DNA from: Buddleja alternifolia
Taxonomy: Eukaryota > Streptophyta > Magnoliopsida > Lamiales > Scrophulariaceae
Assembly: GCA_019426215.1 (NCBI GenBank)
Contig: CM033408.1
Coordinates: forward strand, 21,086,375-21,150,374
DNA: 64,000 bases
Direction of reading: 5' to 3'
Under the pieces are notes generated by a model. That model was not told where the DNA came from, did no database searches, and was given only the letters and a program-made list of their open reading frames with translations. This document shows, piece by piece, positions 11,001 through 23,399 of this stretch. Within the stretch, counting starts at the first letter, position 1. Each line of letters starts with the position of its first letter. The position numbers were made by a program, and so were the translations under genes.

Positions 11001-13183
11001 AATGTTTATGTTTAATCATTTAGCATAAATTCCTCCAAAATTTGGGGTTGACCTCCCATAAAGTATGGGGTAAGACTTGTATGCCAGAAATGTTCAAGAT
11101 AACATAATAATAAATAAAAAAAATCATTATAATAATAACTACGTCACCATTTTAATCGCATCAATTATATAATATAATGTAAAGTTATATAATATAATTA
11201 GGAATATGTTACGAGTAAAACCTAGAGCAAAAACAGAAGAAGAGTATTTTAATGTATTTTAGATTATAATGTTAACTAATAAAAATATCTTTGCAAATCT
11301 TTTGTTAATTATAAACAATAGACCCTAGCTCTTATTTTATATTTCTTCGTTTTTGTCTTCTTTTCTTATGAAAAAAGAGTATTATTCTTACCATGGCGGA
11401 AAGAGGAGAAGCATACATGATAACATTGAGGCCTGAGCACATGAAGCCAATTGTATTAATCTTCATATCCCCACTCATCAGAAAATATGTGATTGACATT
11501 GCTGCTGCTAACAACCCAACATCTACAACTACAAACAGTATTGCTGTCTTAGCCTGTGCCAAAAATACAATTCAAAATTGTTGTGATTGTGAGTCCAAGT
11601 TGAGGGTTTAGATTACTTTCTACTAAATTCATTCTAAAGTATCAAGACGGTGGGTTGGAACGTAACAAGGTTTTTGATTAGGTAAAGAAATTCATTTGTA
11701 ATATACTCTTGTGCCTTTACTTTCTCATGTAGCATGTTTTAGGGGCTTTCATCGATTCGGTTTGGTCGAAAACCGCCGAAATTCCAAACCGGAAACCGAA
11801 CATAAAAAATTCGGTTCGGTTCAGTTCAGTTTTTGGTTAAACCGAATTTCCGGAAAAAAATAAAAAATAAAAAAATATATAAAATATAAAATAATATAAT
11901 GAATAAATAAAAATAGAAAAAATTGGTCACTTTCTTTCTTTTCCTATAAGTTGTCATTAACTTTTATAATTTTTTATTTATATTATATTATATAAAAATA
12001 AAATTAAAATTAAATAATAAAATAAATTCGGTTTTCGGTTAACCCAACCTCAAAACCGAAACCGAATTTTTGAAAAGAAAAAAAAAAGAAAACCGAACTG
12101 AATTTTCAATTTTCGATTCGGTTCAGCAGGTTAACCAAAATTTCAGTTTTTATGAACACCCCTAGCATGTACCTTCGATAATGCCTTTTTAATTTATGCA
12201 AGTTTTACATTCGATCAAAAAGAAAAAAAATAAAAGAAATGGAGAAATCCGTACTAATTAAAAAAAAAAGTAAACATAAAGGTACTGATTGTTAGAGAGG
12301 ACCACTATACATGGCTGGCTACCTTGGTTTCTCTAAATTTAGAGTAATCAAATGAGAAGTTGCAAGTTGCAACTACCACATAAAGCAATTAGTTTGCTTT
12401 CCTAATTTAATTTTTCATCTAAAATGAGATACAAATTTTAGAAATATAAATTGATTAGTTTTCCGCATATAAATATATGATCTCCACAAGTTCATCGTAT
12501 AGAGTTTTGTATTCATCAAAACTTGACTATTTAATCTAGAAAATATATGGATAAAAGTTTAAAATCACAAATTCAGAAATAAGCATCAAAAGAGAAATGT
12601 TGAGCCAAATAATAAGAGTACTTGCAAAGTGTAATGGTAATTAATAAACTTACCCTTTTCCTTGGGGGCGCAAACAAAAGAAACAAGGCAACATATATGA
12701 TCTCAACAACAACACCAAAACCATTAACAGTTGCTACAAGATAACTTCCGGGCTTTGTGATTCCATAATATGTCCATAAAGATGAATTCAGCAGTGTACA
12801 TATGTAAGGAAGGCTATCGAATTCCTCAGTCGATTTTTTACTCACAATCCTCAAAAATGTCTTCCTGTAACAAAATATATATGTACATATATATTTAACA
12901 ACTTAAAGAAAATTTTATGGATATAAACTAAATCATGTTTCTTTGGTTTTGTTACGTACACTGGTGAGAGAAACATAAGAACTGAGATTATGTTCCCTGA
13001 AAACATGTTTAGCACAAACATTAATATTGTCACTAACTAATGTGTTATACACATATATATATACACTATATACATATATATAAAGAGGTATGCTAATAAA
13101 CACAAGATTATGGAAATTTATTTAGAGACATTGGAAGAAGTAGTGATACCTATTACACCAACGAAGAAAACTATTCCCTGCAT
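5049..13183 (-). CDS. SWEET: SWEET sugar transporter, copy A (six exons)
   Basis: Bidirectional sugar uniporter of the SWEET (MtN3/saliva) family. Exons on the minus strand: 13183-13150, 12996-12960, 12864-12654, 11553-11392, 10934-10815 and 5204-5049, all with GT/AG junctions in phase, giving 720 nt and 239 residues without a stop. The two MtN3 repeats (3+1+3 helices) are complete. The conserved helix prolines are at 23, 43, 144 and 161, and the pocket Asn is at 71 (VATVNGFG). Exon 5 reads KSVEYMPFLLSFFLFLNG, as in the SWEET16/17 vacuolar clade, so tonoplast hexose transport is likely. At 191 the usual VPNG is VPSG, replacing the second pocket Asn. The C-terminal tail is short and ends EPLLPTSSQS. 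Intron 5 is 5.6 kb and full of transposons. It is a tandem duplicate of the copy at 23400-31837. Confidence 0.93.
5840..7195. mobile_element. Long-inverted-repeat DNA element in SWEET intron
   Basis: The left arm (about 5840-6075) and right arm (about 6945-7195) are imperfect reverse complements: CATGTATCTTATTGCA at 5914 pairs with TGCAATAAGATACATG near 7127. Other matches lie in between, such as GAAAACAAATTTGG against its partner near 7085. The arms flank a very AT-rich centre. This is the form of a MULE-like or foldback element. No transposase is seen, and exact ends and target duplication were not resolved. Confidence 0.55.
8616..10014 (+). mobile_element. Short copia solo LTR, split by a second LTR
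   Basis: It starts TGTTAGATATTAT and ends GTTCTAATCTAACA, with the exact 5-bp duplication GTCGG at 8611-8615 and 10015-10019. Removing the inserted element at 8629-9825 leaves about 197 bp, the usual size of the short copia LTRs here. The end shows CTATAAATATG and AAGTTCCCTAAGGGG, the latter also near the ends of the LTRs at 3321 and 40534. No internal region is present, so it is a solo LTR. Confidence 0.75.
8629..9825 (+). mobile_element. Solo LTR family T1, copy 1 (1197 bp)
   Basis: It runs TGTTTACACC to ACGAAACA and is flanked by the exact 5-bp duplication ATTAT (8624-8628 and 9826-9830), inside an older solo LTR. It has three degenerate internal repeats of about 175-210 bp (from 9141, 9345 and 9520), each with AGATTTAAGTATC and two or three with ACCACCGT(T/C)TAGCG. 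A second copy with fewer repeats is at 14565-15419. Confidence 0.75.
11740..12164. mobile_element. hAT-like MITE in SWEET copy A intron 3
   Basis: The ends are TAGGGGCTTTCATCG and GAACACCCCTA, and flanks GCATGTTT/GCATGTAC agree at 6 of 8 positions. The arms are built of CGGTTCGGTT and AACCGAAACCG repeats around an AT-rich core. The same kind of element is at 50211-50936. Confidence 0.65.
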
Positions 13184-13944
13184 CGCCAGAAAAGCTGTTA
13201 TTCTGCAGAAGAGAGAAGCAAAAGGAGAAAAAGAAAACGACAAGTTGAAGAAGAACAGCAAAGGGATTGATATTTAAGAATTTCTGCTACGTTTTGGATG
13301 AAAATTTATTATTAAGAATGACTGCTGATACAAACGTGGGGTGAAGTATGAAAGGTCCATTTTACACAAGAAAAATATATATGAAATATTTGATAGAACA
13401 GAATGAAAAGATGACCTCATTAATTATGTTGTCTTAAAATGACTATCTAATCCCTGTTGGTTCATTAACAATATACAAAAAGCAAAACAAATAAATGAAG
13501 TGCAGCTTATTTATCCAAATCCAATTAATCAGTTCGATGTACTACTTTGTTGGGAGAAAGATTTTTATAATAAAATTCCATGTTTAATTGATAAATTATT
13601 TGTGTGCCTTGTAAGGTGAGTCTAGTCGCCTCGATTCGAGCTCAAGTTGATCTTTTAGAGGTTAAGGATCGTTACAAATTAATCAGTTTGAGCTCACTTA
13701 TAGTTGTTATTTTTTATTGTTATTTTTACCTTTTTTTATAAATGACTCTTAATACTCAAATTTCACAATATGTTCATTAGCCTTTTTTTTTAATACACAA
13801 AATGAGGTCGTGTGCCTTACACAAGTCCCTCGTCGGAGGGTTCCTGTGATGATGAGCATGTAACTAGTAGTTTACATCTGATGGAAACAAATGACTTGAG
13901 AGACTTATAAGTTTTATGCTCCCTTCTCCTATTGAGATGTTCTT
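13184..13944. promoter_or_regulatory. Upstream region of SWEET copy A
   Basis: Immediately upstream of the ATG at 13183 (minus strand) is a purine/pyrimidine-rich probable 5' UTR (13184-13262). A weak TATA-like TTAAATATC lies near 13275. The rest is AT-rich with no gene seen. Confidence 0.35.
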
Positions 13945-14564
13945 TCAAGACAAACTTGCGCGGCTCCAACTAAAGCAAACAATACCTCTAACGTACGAGA
14001 GACAAGTGCATGTGAGGGGGCTGATGATGTAAGGAATAGTAACATCAGAGCCTGGAGAAAATAAGCAATAAATAACAAGAAGCACGAAAGATGACACGAA
14101 GAGTTTTACTTGGTTCGGCAAACTGCCTACATCCACGAGTCAACACTAGATCTACATCTTGATTTCTCAGAGTCAATCGAGTGAACCCAAATAATTACAA
14201 GATAAGTTCTACTATTTATAATAGCGGAGTAAGATGAAACCCTATCAAATTAGCAAACACAATCCTAGTATAAAGGAACAAGTCTAAGCACCTATGAAAC
14301 AAAAAATCAAAAAATTGCTCAAAATCCACCTGCCTGGGTTGCTTGAATTTTTGACAACTCACTTTCGCCATGTCGAAAATCTGTTGAAGAAATGGTGAAA
14401 CACATTACTTCCCGAGGCAGAAAGTTTGTACTATGTAGCCACAGCGAAACTTCCCGAAAGTCGCAGCTACCACTTGTCTCTCGGCCCATTTTTCACTCGT
14501 TTCCAACTTGTTCCAATTCTCTTTTTGATCAGGCCCCACTAACCCTACAATCTCCCATTGGAAC
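13945..14564. repeat. Probable degenerate retroelement sequence
   Basis: It contains the run ACTTGGTTCGGCAAACTGCC followed by TACATCCACGAG, a motif I associate with plant LTR retrotransposon termini, but no LTR ends, coding frame or TSD were found. It lies directly left of a solo LTR. Confidence 0.3.
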
Positions 14565-15419
14565 TGTTTACACTAAAATAAAAATGGATCAGCAAAGTGA
14601 AAGACCTAGGAAAAGCCCAAAGTGAAAAGCCTAGAATAGGCTTAACAGCAATTAGTGAGCCCAAAAATTAAAAGGTTAAGCCCATTACAATAATAGTAAG
14701 ACAGGTCCAAAGAATCAGAGAGTCCGACAACTCGGTAACCCGCCAAAACAAAAGGATTTTGAAAGAGAAGTTAAAAACAGTTCTCGACGGTTGAAGATGT
14801 AGGACCACGATGCAGAAATAAAAAAATGAAAAGAGGAGAGAGAAAGCATCAGAAAATCAAAGAACAACTTATTTTTCTCTCATCATAGGAGTAGGCGTAG
14901 ACATAGTTAGGAGTAGCTTGTAGCGTAGATTTGTTCAAGAATTGTTGGATCCGGCTCCCAGAGTTTGTACCAGTGTTTCACTCGTTTGTAACTTTTACAA
15001 ATCGAAGACTTTTATGGAGGTATAGATTACATGCTTTCAGATTTCAGTATTTGACAGTAATTTGTATCTTGACCTAAGTTTTCTATTCATTATCATCGTT
15101 TTGAAAAAGAAAGGTTCTCACGTAGGTACAAAATTATCTTGTGTCAGATTTAAGTATCAGAGAGATAGTTTTTACCTGTACTTGAATTTTTCTTTTATGT
15201 ATTATCGTGTCATTCGAAGACAACATATATATTTTAGTCAATTGCGGTCCGAATAATTAGTTTAAACAACACACCGAAGTGTTAAAGTCTGAACCACTGT
15301 CTAACGCATCGAATTCGAGCGCGGGGGTTGAAAGATAATCTCAAGATATAGATTATCGCGGGGTTCGGAACGCGTAGTTGGATCCACCCTAATCTAGTTT
15401 GTTTGTTTTTTACGAAACA
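14565..15419 (+). mobile_element. Solo LTR family T1, copy 2 (855 bp)
   Basis: It runs TGTTTACACT to ACGAAACA and is flanked by GGAAC (14560-14564) and GGAGC (15420-15424), a one-mismatch 5-bp duplication. The 3' half is nearly the same as 9520-9825 (GATTATCGCGGGG, ATCCACCCTAATCTAG). It has two internal repeats where copy 1 has three, which explains most of the length difference. Confidence 0.7.
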
Positions 15420-15424
15420 GGAGC

Positions 15425-16321
15425 CTAATTAAAAACACAAATTCAACTTGAATAACTTTTTTGCTTTTCCCAAGTGAATCTCAATCTAGTTGGTACAACC
15501 CAAAATCAATGGAGATCAAACCCGAGATATCTCCATGTCTAGACTATTCAGCCGCCCCTAGTGTCTCCCACTTGACGGATTTTCTCTTTCTCTCACTGTG
15601 AACGTTCCCCTCCTCCCCCCCCCCCCCCCCCCCCCCACCCATTCCCCCCGAACCCTCCCGCTATTCTATTTGTTTTTGTGATCAGCCAACTCTTAAATTT
15701 GTTGGACTATAGATATTCCAATTGATCTCACATATATTAGCAAAATAATTTTTTTTGAGCAGATAAATAAACGTGTACTTCGACATCTCAAATTACTGTT
15801 AAATAATTGGAACCGATTTACAAACATTAGTGGACAATGTTGATGGTTGGGACTCGGAGAAAAATTAATTAATAGTCATGTACAAATTAGGTAATTTACT
15901 CGGAACATATTAGATGTGCCTCGAAACTTATACTTTATGTCTACATCACTACATATTTCACGTGGCATAAAACATTTCAACTGCTACTTGCGTCAAATAT
16001 GTGAAGAAAAAGATTGCTTCAATACTAAATAAGAGAAAAACTCTATTTTTTTTAATGTATTTCTGATATGCAAATCTTTCAAGACCCCACACTACTCAAC
16101 AGCGACATATAAAATAATGGCAAAGAGATGACAATATCTCTGCATTCCCCTCTGCGAGTCTGCGTAGCTGGATGAATGAATATATATATATATATATATA
16201 TAATTAAAAAAGGTCATAGAGCTTCCACTTAAACAAAATATATCTTAAGCTATCAATGAAGGGTTCTTCTGTTCTCCTGCGTTGCGGCGAAAAATGGCAA
16301 AATTTATGTTATGTTGAGTTT
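15425..16321. other. Intergenic; contains a 22-bp poly-C run
   Basis: No gene is seen. A run of 22 C lies at 15615-15636 within a C-rich segment. A TA microsatellite is at about 16182-16202. Confidence 0.6.
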
Positions 16322-16410
16322 AGGGGCGGGGCTAGAATTTTCGGCCTTGGTACGAATACAAAAAAAATAAAGGCAAAGGTTGATACCGTTAGACTTAAAT
16401 GGCTTAAAAT

Positions 16411-19400
16411 TGTTATAATATGAATTGTCCTTGATATTATATTATTAATCAAAGATATATATAAAGATTTACAAGAGACATAATATAAAAGGTAACAATA
16501 ATAAAAATAAACCTAATCTAACAAGGAAACTAATAATATGGCAATAATAATAATAATAACTCTAACACTCCCTCGCAGTCGAAATGGGAGAAGATCGGAC
16601 ATTGAGACTGGAACGAAAATCAAGAAATAGAGCCGTCGGTAATCCTTTGGTGAAGATGTCTGCAAATTGGCGGGACGAAGGAACATGTAACACATGAACT
16701 TCACCCAAGAAACTTTTTCACGTACAAAATGTAAATCCAATTCTACGTGTTTAGTACGTTGTTGTTGTACAGGATTGGAAGAAAGATAAGTAGCACTGAT
16801 GTTATCACAAAAAACGAGAGTGGATTTTTGAAGAGGACAGTGAAGCTCAAGAAAAAGATTACGAAGCCAAGAGGTTTCAGCAACAGCATTGGCGACGCCA
16901 CGATATTCAGCTTCGGCACTAGAGCGAGAGACAGTATGTTGACGTTTGGAGGACCAAGAGAAGATTGTCACCAAGAAAAACACAATAGCCAGAAGTGGAA
17001 CGACGAGTATCAGAACAACCAGCCCAGTCAGCGTCAGAGTATGCGATAAGTTGAGCGGAAGAAAAAGGACAAAGAGAAAGACCATGAGATATGGTACCGC
17101 GAAGATAACGAAGAACACGTTTCAAAGCAAACATGTGATGAATACGAGGATCATGCATGAACAAGCAAACTTGCTGAACAACAAAAGGTATGTCGGGTCG
17201 AGTGAAGGTGAGATATTGAAGAGCACCAGCGAGACTACGGTAGAGAGTGAGATCAGAGAACGGTTCAGAGGAAGAAGAGGAGAGCTTAGATTGGGAATCA
17301 GCAGGGGTAGAATCAGGATTTCACATAAGCATATTGGCACGTTCGAGGATTTCGAGAGCAAACTTTTCTTGTGAGAGAAAAAGGCTGGAGGAAGATCGAG
17401 TAACAGAAATGCCGAGAAAGTAGTGAAGAGGGCTGAGGTCAGTCATAGCAAACTCAGAAGAGAGAAGACGAGTAAGATGAGAGAGAAGGGAAGACAAAGA
17501 GGCAGTGAGGACGATGTCATCGACATAGAGCAAAAGGTAAGAAATAGAGGAACCATTTCGATAGATAAAGAGAAAGGCATCAGATTTACTGCTAGTGAAG
17601 CCAAGAGAGTAGAGATAAGACGCAAAACGATGATACCAAGCACGAGGAGCTTGCTTGAAGCCATAGAGGCCGCGTTTCAAGAGACAGACATGATCGGGAA
17701 AGGAAGAATTCGTGTATCCTGGAGGTTGTTTCATATAAACCTTTTCAGAGAGATGGCCATGAAGGAAAGCATTTTTGACATCGAGTTGATGAAGAGGCCA
17801 AGAAAGGGAAAGAGCGAGACTAAGGACTATCCGAATAGTAGCAAGCTTAACAACGGGACTAAAAGTGTCAGCATAGTCAATATCGGGTTGTTGCGTGAAC
17901 CCCTGAGCCACAAGACGAGCTTTATAACGTTATAGAGAACTATCGGAACGAAATTTATGGCGAAAGATCCACTTAGAGCCAACAAGATTAATGTTAGAGG
18001 GAGGAAGAACGAGATCCCAAGTGCCGTTGGAGTGAAGAGCAGAGAGCTCAGCATCCATAGCCGCCTTCCAGAAGGGATCACGAAGAGCTTGAGCATAGGT
18101 GCGAGGAAGAGGAAAAATGGGAGAGGAGGGAGATGCAGAAAGGTTAAAAAGAGTACGAGGTTTAACAATACCGGATTTGGAGCGAGTAATCATAGGATGA
18201 ATAGAAATAGTCGGATCAACCGGGTCAGGGGAAGACGTGGCTGCTGACGGGGCATTTGTCGTGGTTGGACTTGTGGCAGGTGACGTGGCAGGACACGGGA
18301 AAGAAGGAGAACGCGTGGCAAGTGACGTGGAGGATTGCGTGGCGGATAGTGTGGCAGCATGAGGGGAAGCCGATTGTGAGGTTGTTTTGGCAGGTGGAAA
18401 TCCAGGTGGAGGGCCGAGTGGTGTATGATGTGGCAGCGGAAAAGACAAGAGGAGAATGGGTGGATCATCGTCGAAAGAGGGAATCGGAGACGAAGGGGAA
18501 GGGAGAGGGGTAGAAAAGGATGGAAAAGGAAAAATTGATTCATCAAAAACAACATGGCGAGAAATGATTATTTTTTGAGAAGTGAGATCGAGACAACGAT
18601 AGCCTTTATGGTTGGAGGGATAACCAAGACAGAGACAAGCAGACGAACGAGGCGAGAGTTTGTGAGCAGAGGTAGCAGACAGATTGGGATAACAGAGACA
18701 GTCGAAAACACGAAGGTGGTCATAGGTAGGGGCAACTTTATAGAGAAGTTCAAAAAGGGTGCGACAGGAAAGGGTGGTGGTGGGAAGAATGTTCAAGAGA
18801 TGAACCGCCATATGCAAGGCTTCAGCCCAGAAAGTCGGGGGTAAAGAAGCTTGAAAGGGAAGGGTTCGAATAATATTGATCTCCGTTTGAATGGATCTCT
18901 CGGCTTTCCCATTTTGTTTGGAAGTGTGGAGACAGGAAAAATGAAATTGGACACCATTTTGTGTAAAGAAAGTGTGAAAAGACTTATTATCAAATTCACC
19001 TCCATGGTCACATTGAAAAGATTTGATTTTAGAATTAAATTGAGTGTGAACATAGGAGTAAAAATTTATAAAAGTACTATAAGCATTCGATTTATTACGT
19101 AAAGGAAAAATCCAAAGAAAATGTGAATAATCATCCAAAAATAAAATATAATATTTAAAACCACCCAAACTAGAAACAGGAGATGCCCATAGATCCGAGT
19201 GAACAAGATAAAACAAACCAGAGCTAAAAAATGGTAAACGTTTATGTTTGCCTAGTTGACAGGCATGACAAAGAGAACGAGAATAGTTTTGAGTATAAGA
19301 AATAAAAGTCCTATAATTAAGAAAAGTAAAGATAGCAGCTCCGAGGTGACAGAGACGACGATGCCAAGTTGATGAGTCAGTTTTGGAGTGAGATGAGACG

Positions 19401-21496
19401 AGGGCGGTGGAGGAGAGTCGCAGAGGGTAGAGATCACCATCACTATCACTTTGGAGAATAAGAGAGCCAGACCTAAGATCATTTACAGAAAAACCATATG
19501 GGTCAAACTCAATGGAACACTTGTAAATTGACAAACGGAGATAAGATTTTTGACTAAGGAAGGAGATACAAGAACATTGTTAAGATTAAGAGAATTAGAA
19601 TTGGAGGGAAAAGAGGTAGAATCAACAGAAATAATGAGAAGTACAACACCGTTACCAACAGTAATAGAATTAGAAATAGTATTTGGTACGATATTAAATA
19701 ATTTACCTGGGTTAGGTGTCATGTGAGAGCTAGCTCCGATATCCAAGTACCAATTTTCATCTGGCTGAGTAAGGTTCATCGTCTAGAAGAGAGAGGAGAT
19801 GTCAGTGGGCTGGTTGGGTGATGTGGCCGCTGAAAGGGCCTGCTGTGGAGCCCAAATTGGGCCAGGACCGAGAAGACCAGGTCCAGCAGACTGGTAGCTG
19901 GGCATGGATTGGGCAGGCGCTGAAGTGGGCTAAGAGGCGCAGGCCCAAGTTGCTGTGTGCTGGACAGGAGCAGGAGCAGGAGCAGGCGAGTTGGGCTGGA
20001 ATGTTGAAGCCCAATTTGCCTGCTGGATTTGTGGTTGAATGGGGCCGCCTGCAAAAAAATTATTAAGAGAGGAGAACTGGCCCAAAACACGCTAGCCATG
20101 GGGACTGTTTTGCACGAGCTGAAATGAAATTCAGTTAGAAAAATTACGAGGTGGAGTAAAATTATTTTTGAACCTGGGTTGGTTGGATCCGTTATTTGGT
20201 CCACGACCATGACCTTGAAACCGGCCGATACCCCTACCCCGACCGCGACCATTATTTGGATACATGTTTCAGCTATTGGGTTGGGAAGAGTTTTGAGAGA
20301 AAAGGACAGAGGATGAATTTGGTGAAGGCGGATTCGAGTTGAAGCGAGTTTGACGAGCTTCATGAATTAAGAGAAGATTTCGAACTTCGGAGAACGAGGG
20401 GAGGGGCGATTTTGTAGTGACAACCGTGACTAATGGAAGGTAGGATTCAGGAAGGCCTTGTAAAAGTTGTAAAATTAAATCTTGATCTTTAATTGGATGG
20501 TCAAGATCAGCGAGATTATTGGTTAAAAATTTCATCTCTTGCCAATACTGAGAAATTGTGAGAGATCCTTTGTGAAGGTTACAAAAACGCTAATTAATTT
20601 GAAGAGAGCGAGAAGGTTTGTTGTTTCGAAAATTTTCTTCAATTGCAAACCATAAATCATGGGAGATTGCATATTCTAAATCGATATTTTTAAGAAGCTT
20701 GAGATCAACAGTGGAGTAAAACCAACGTGTTATAGTGGAGTCAATTGAAAACCATTCATCATCGGTATCATTTAAAGGCTTCGATTGACCAGAGATATGA
20801 TTAAAAACTGAATAACTTCGACATAAATCCATAAACATGCCACGCCATAATTTGTAATTAGAATTAGAATCGGTTAATTTAAAACCAAAAGAAGTTTACC
20901 TATTACCGGTAGCAAGAGAAGGATAAAGGGGAGGGGGTTTTGGGATTGATAAATCGGTTTGGGAAGCAGAAGAGGATTCTTTGACGGTAGCCATGAAGGA
21001 AGAAGAATAACCGAAAAACAAGTAACACAAAATAATAATCACGTAAAAATTATGGGTAGAGATAACGGCAAGAATTGTACCTTGATAATGACCCTCAAAC
21101 GAAAAGAGAAGAACCCAACTAGACGAAAATTCCGAGCACAATCCGAGATGCTTCCAAAACCGATTGCTTCGAGGCGAGGGAAGGTCGATTTGAGTGAGAG
21201 ATATTGCGTTGAGGGGAACAACGACTTGGAGGAAGGGTAGAATATAGAAGAGAAGTAGAGATGGAGACGACGCCGACAGTGGAAGAGGGAGGGGACGGCG
21301 ATTTTAGTGCCTAGGATCTAGAGAAGGCTGATACCATGTTATAACATGAATTCCCTTTGATATTGTATTGTTGATCAAAGATATATATAGAGGTTTACAA
21401 GAGACATAATATAAAAGGTAACAATAATAAAGGTAAACCTAATCTAATAAGGAAACTAATAATATGACAATAATAATAATAATAACTACTCTAACA
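16411..21496 (-). mobile_element. Complete-ended Ty1/copia retrotransposon (5.1 kb)
   Basis: LTRs at 16411-16567 (157 bp) and 21337-21496 (160 bp), both TGTTATAA...CTAACA, are flanked by the exact duplication AAAAT (16406-16410 and 21497-21501). The primer-binding site TGGTATCAGC (complement) abuts the right LTR, and a purine-rich tract (GCGAGGGAG on the minus strand) abuts the left one. The LTRs differ by roughly a dozen substitutions and a 3-bp indel by eye, so the insertion is not recent. Gene order gag-protease-integrase-RT-RNase H identifies Copia. Confidence 0.92.
16560..20993 (-). pseudogene. Copia gag-pol polyprotein (degenerate)
   Basis: Read on the minus strand in pieces. The gag starts at 20993 (MATVKESSSAS) with the UBN2 core LADLDHPIKDQDLILQLLQG. 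The protease has WYLDIGASSHMT, where the usual Asp-Thr/Ser-Gly is Asp-Ile-Gly, so it is probably inactive. The longest open stretch (19534-17930, 534 codons) holds the integrase His-His-Cys-Cys finger, HSDLW, CDHGGEF and the KAERSIQ glutamate, so the catalytic triad is intact. The RT (17911-17321) has [11 protein letters not shown] and LLYVDDIVL. The RNase H (about 17164-16600) has YSDADWAGC and SSAEAEYRG. Stops after the first 33 gag codons and several frameshifts make it non-functional as it stands. Confidence 0.88.
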
Positions 21497-21563
21497 AAAA
21501 TATCAAGAAAATTGTAGAGTGAAAAAATAATTTTTTTCAAAGTTGGGGGTGGAGGGAGGCGGG

Positions 21564-21902
21564 TAGGGGTGAAAGACGAACCAAATTACTCGATACTCGA
21601 CTCGAATTAAATCGCTAAAAGCTCGTTTGAGCTCAGTTCGTTAACTTATCAAACTAGGCTTGAACAACTTTTTGTGTTTGATAAGTTTTGAAGTTCGGCT
21701 CTATTAGTAAAAAATAATAAAAATATGTACAAAAAAATCAAGCTACTCGAGCTCGACTCGTGTTCGGCTCAATTAAAGCTCGTTTGAGCTCGACTCGAAT
21801 AATAATCAAACAAGCTCAAACACAAACTTTAAAACTCGATTGTATTTCAAACAAGTTTGAACAACATCTCGTTCGGCTCGACTCGGCTCATTTACACCCC
21901 TA
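21564..21902. mobile_element. hAT MITE, 339 bp
   Basis: Ends TAGGGGTGAAAG and CATTTACACCCCTA; duplication GAGGCGGG/GAGGCGAG (7 of 8) at 21556-21563 and 21903-21910. Arms are rich in CTCGACTCG and GAGCTCG. It lies 67 bp from the copia, inside the remnant of the outer DNA element. Confidence 0.75.
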
Positions 21903-21948
21903 GAGGCGAGTGCCAATACAAGGCCCTTGGCTCCGCCCTGATTGAGTC

Positions 21949-23399
21949 TAATTTTGAGGAATACTTTTTCTTTTACTTTTATGTACTGATACAAATACAT
22001 GTGGCCATCAAATACCTCTAAAATTTTATGAATTATTTAGAATGCATAAATTACAATTGACATTATTTCAAAATGTTAGAACCTACAGTATAAGAGAGTA
22101 GTACTCTTTATTTATTTTTTCTCAACATTTTTTGTACTAGTATTTAGGCAATTAATAAATGATCGAAGTCCCATAATACCTCTCCCTTACACTATTCTAA
22201 TAATACGTATACGTAGCCTTGCACATCGTGTGAAAAATATAAAAACAAAGACTATTGAGCTAAGTTCACATAGTACTTGCTTATACACAAATATCTTCAA
22301 ATTCATTTTAAAAACTATTTGTTGACATTGAAATTTTCAGAACCAATTATGAATTGATTATGTAAAGCTTTTTCATTTTATCTTTTTTGTGGTGGATTGT
22401 TCCATTGGGTCCTAGGTCAGAGACATATCAAATCTGAATTTGCCAATTGCGGGTCTATTTGAGTGGATAGATCCAAAATTAAGTAATAATATTGTCATTT
22501 GATTTTGAGGTAGCTAATAATTAGGCCAAATATATAACTAGAAACATCGACAGTTTAGAGATTTAAGTCACGTTAATAGTTGATAGCTAACCTCCATGAA
22601 AAAGGGAATCCAGGCTTGTACCAGTGAAAGAGACTGGTTTTTAATTTATTTTTCAAACATTATTATAAATTTGAAATTTACTTATACTGAAGTCATTTGA
22701 AGCTTTTAGTTCTAAATAAACGCAACTTTATGCAATTCTAAGTCCAAGTTCCTTAGATTTTTATTTATTTTTGGAAAATTCAATTGCATTAAACGGAAAA
22801 AATTAAGGATTACAATAAGCGCACAAAGTTGAGGTCTCATGATATTAGAGATCTTGAGTTCTACTCTCAAGTCTCACCAATAGCCTTTCTCTACTTTTAC
22901 GTTATTAGCTGATTGTAATGATTGCTAACTGATTGCAATATTGTTTCTGTTTGAAAATAATAATTTTTATCATGTAATCGATTCATTGAAAAAAAATAAA
23001 AAGTAAAGGGTAAATTACTTTGATATCCCTCGCATGAAACCCTATGAAAAACATACCGAGATTTGAGAAATTATAATAGCTTCTCAAATTAATAAAAACA
23101 TATTACAATCCTGCTCCCGTCAGTAAATGCAAATTACCGTTAAACACCATATTTTCCAGTTGCCAGAACCTGACAAGGATGTTTCGGTATAATTTGCAAA
23201 ACTTCAGAATGATCTTGATAATTACACAATAAGTGAGAGAATGTGTATGTAATTATTCTCTAACTGAATTTAAAAGACTATATGATACGTTACCGACATG
23301 CCTATCTATGTAAACAAAGTACTTCAAATTGGGGCACGTGTAGTATGTCCCGACAAGAGAACCTTACGCCACCAATTGAGTCTATGGAAACCCAAAAAT
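21949..23399. other. Intergenic region with dispersed repeat copy 2
   Basis: Lies 3' of SWEET copy B. Positions 22840-22990 repeat sequence found at 4837-4915 and 25850-26185 (TTAGCTGATTGTAATG ... ATGTAATCGATTCATTG). From 23008 a GGGTAAATTAC end-like sequence resembles the terminus of the element at 37829, but no partner end was found. No gene is seen. Confidence 0.5.

Larger units (their letters stand above)
16322..21939. mobile_element. Small DNA element split by copia and hAT insertions
   Basis: The left end AGGGGCGGGGCT (16322) and right end GGCTCCGCCCT (to 21939) are inverted repeats. The flanks GTTGAGTTT and ATTGAGTCT match at 7 of 9 positions. Removing the copia (16411-21496) and the hAT MITE (21564-21902) leaves under 200 bp of element, so it was the first of three nested insertions. 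Similar GC-rich ends occur near 26971-27434. Confidence 0.5.

Noticed and set aside
16747..18844. Long plus-strand frames (100-170 codons)
   Set aside because: They are antisense to the copia integrase, RT and RNase H and have no family features.
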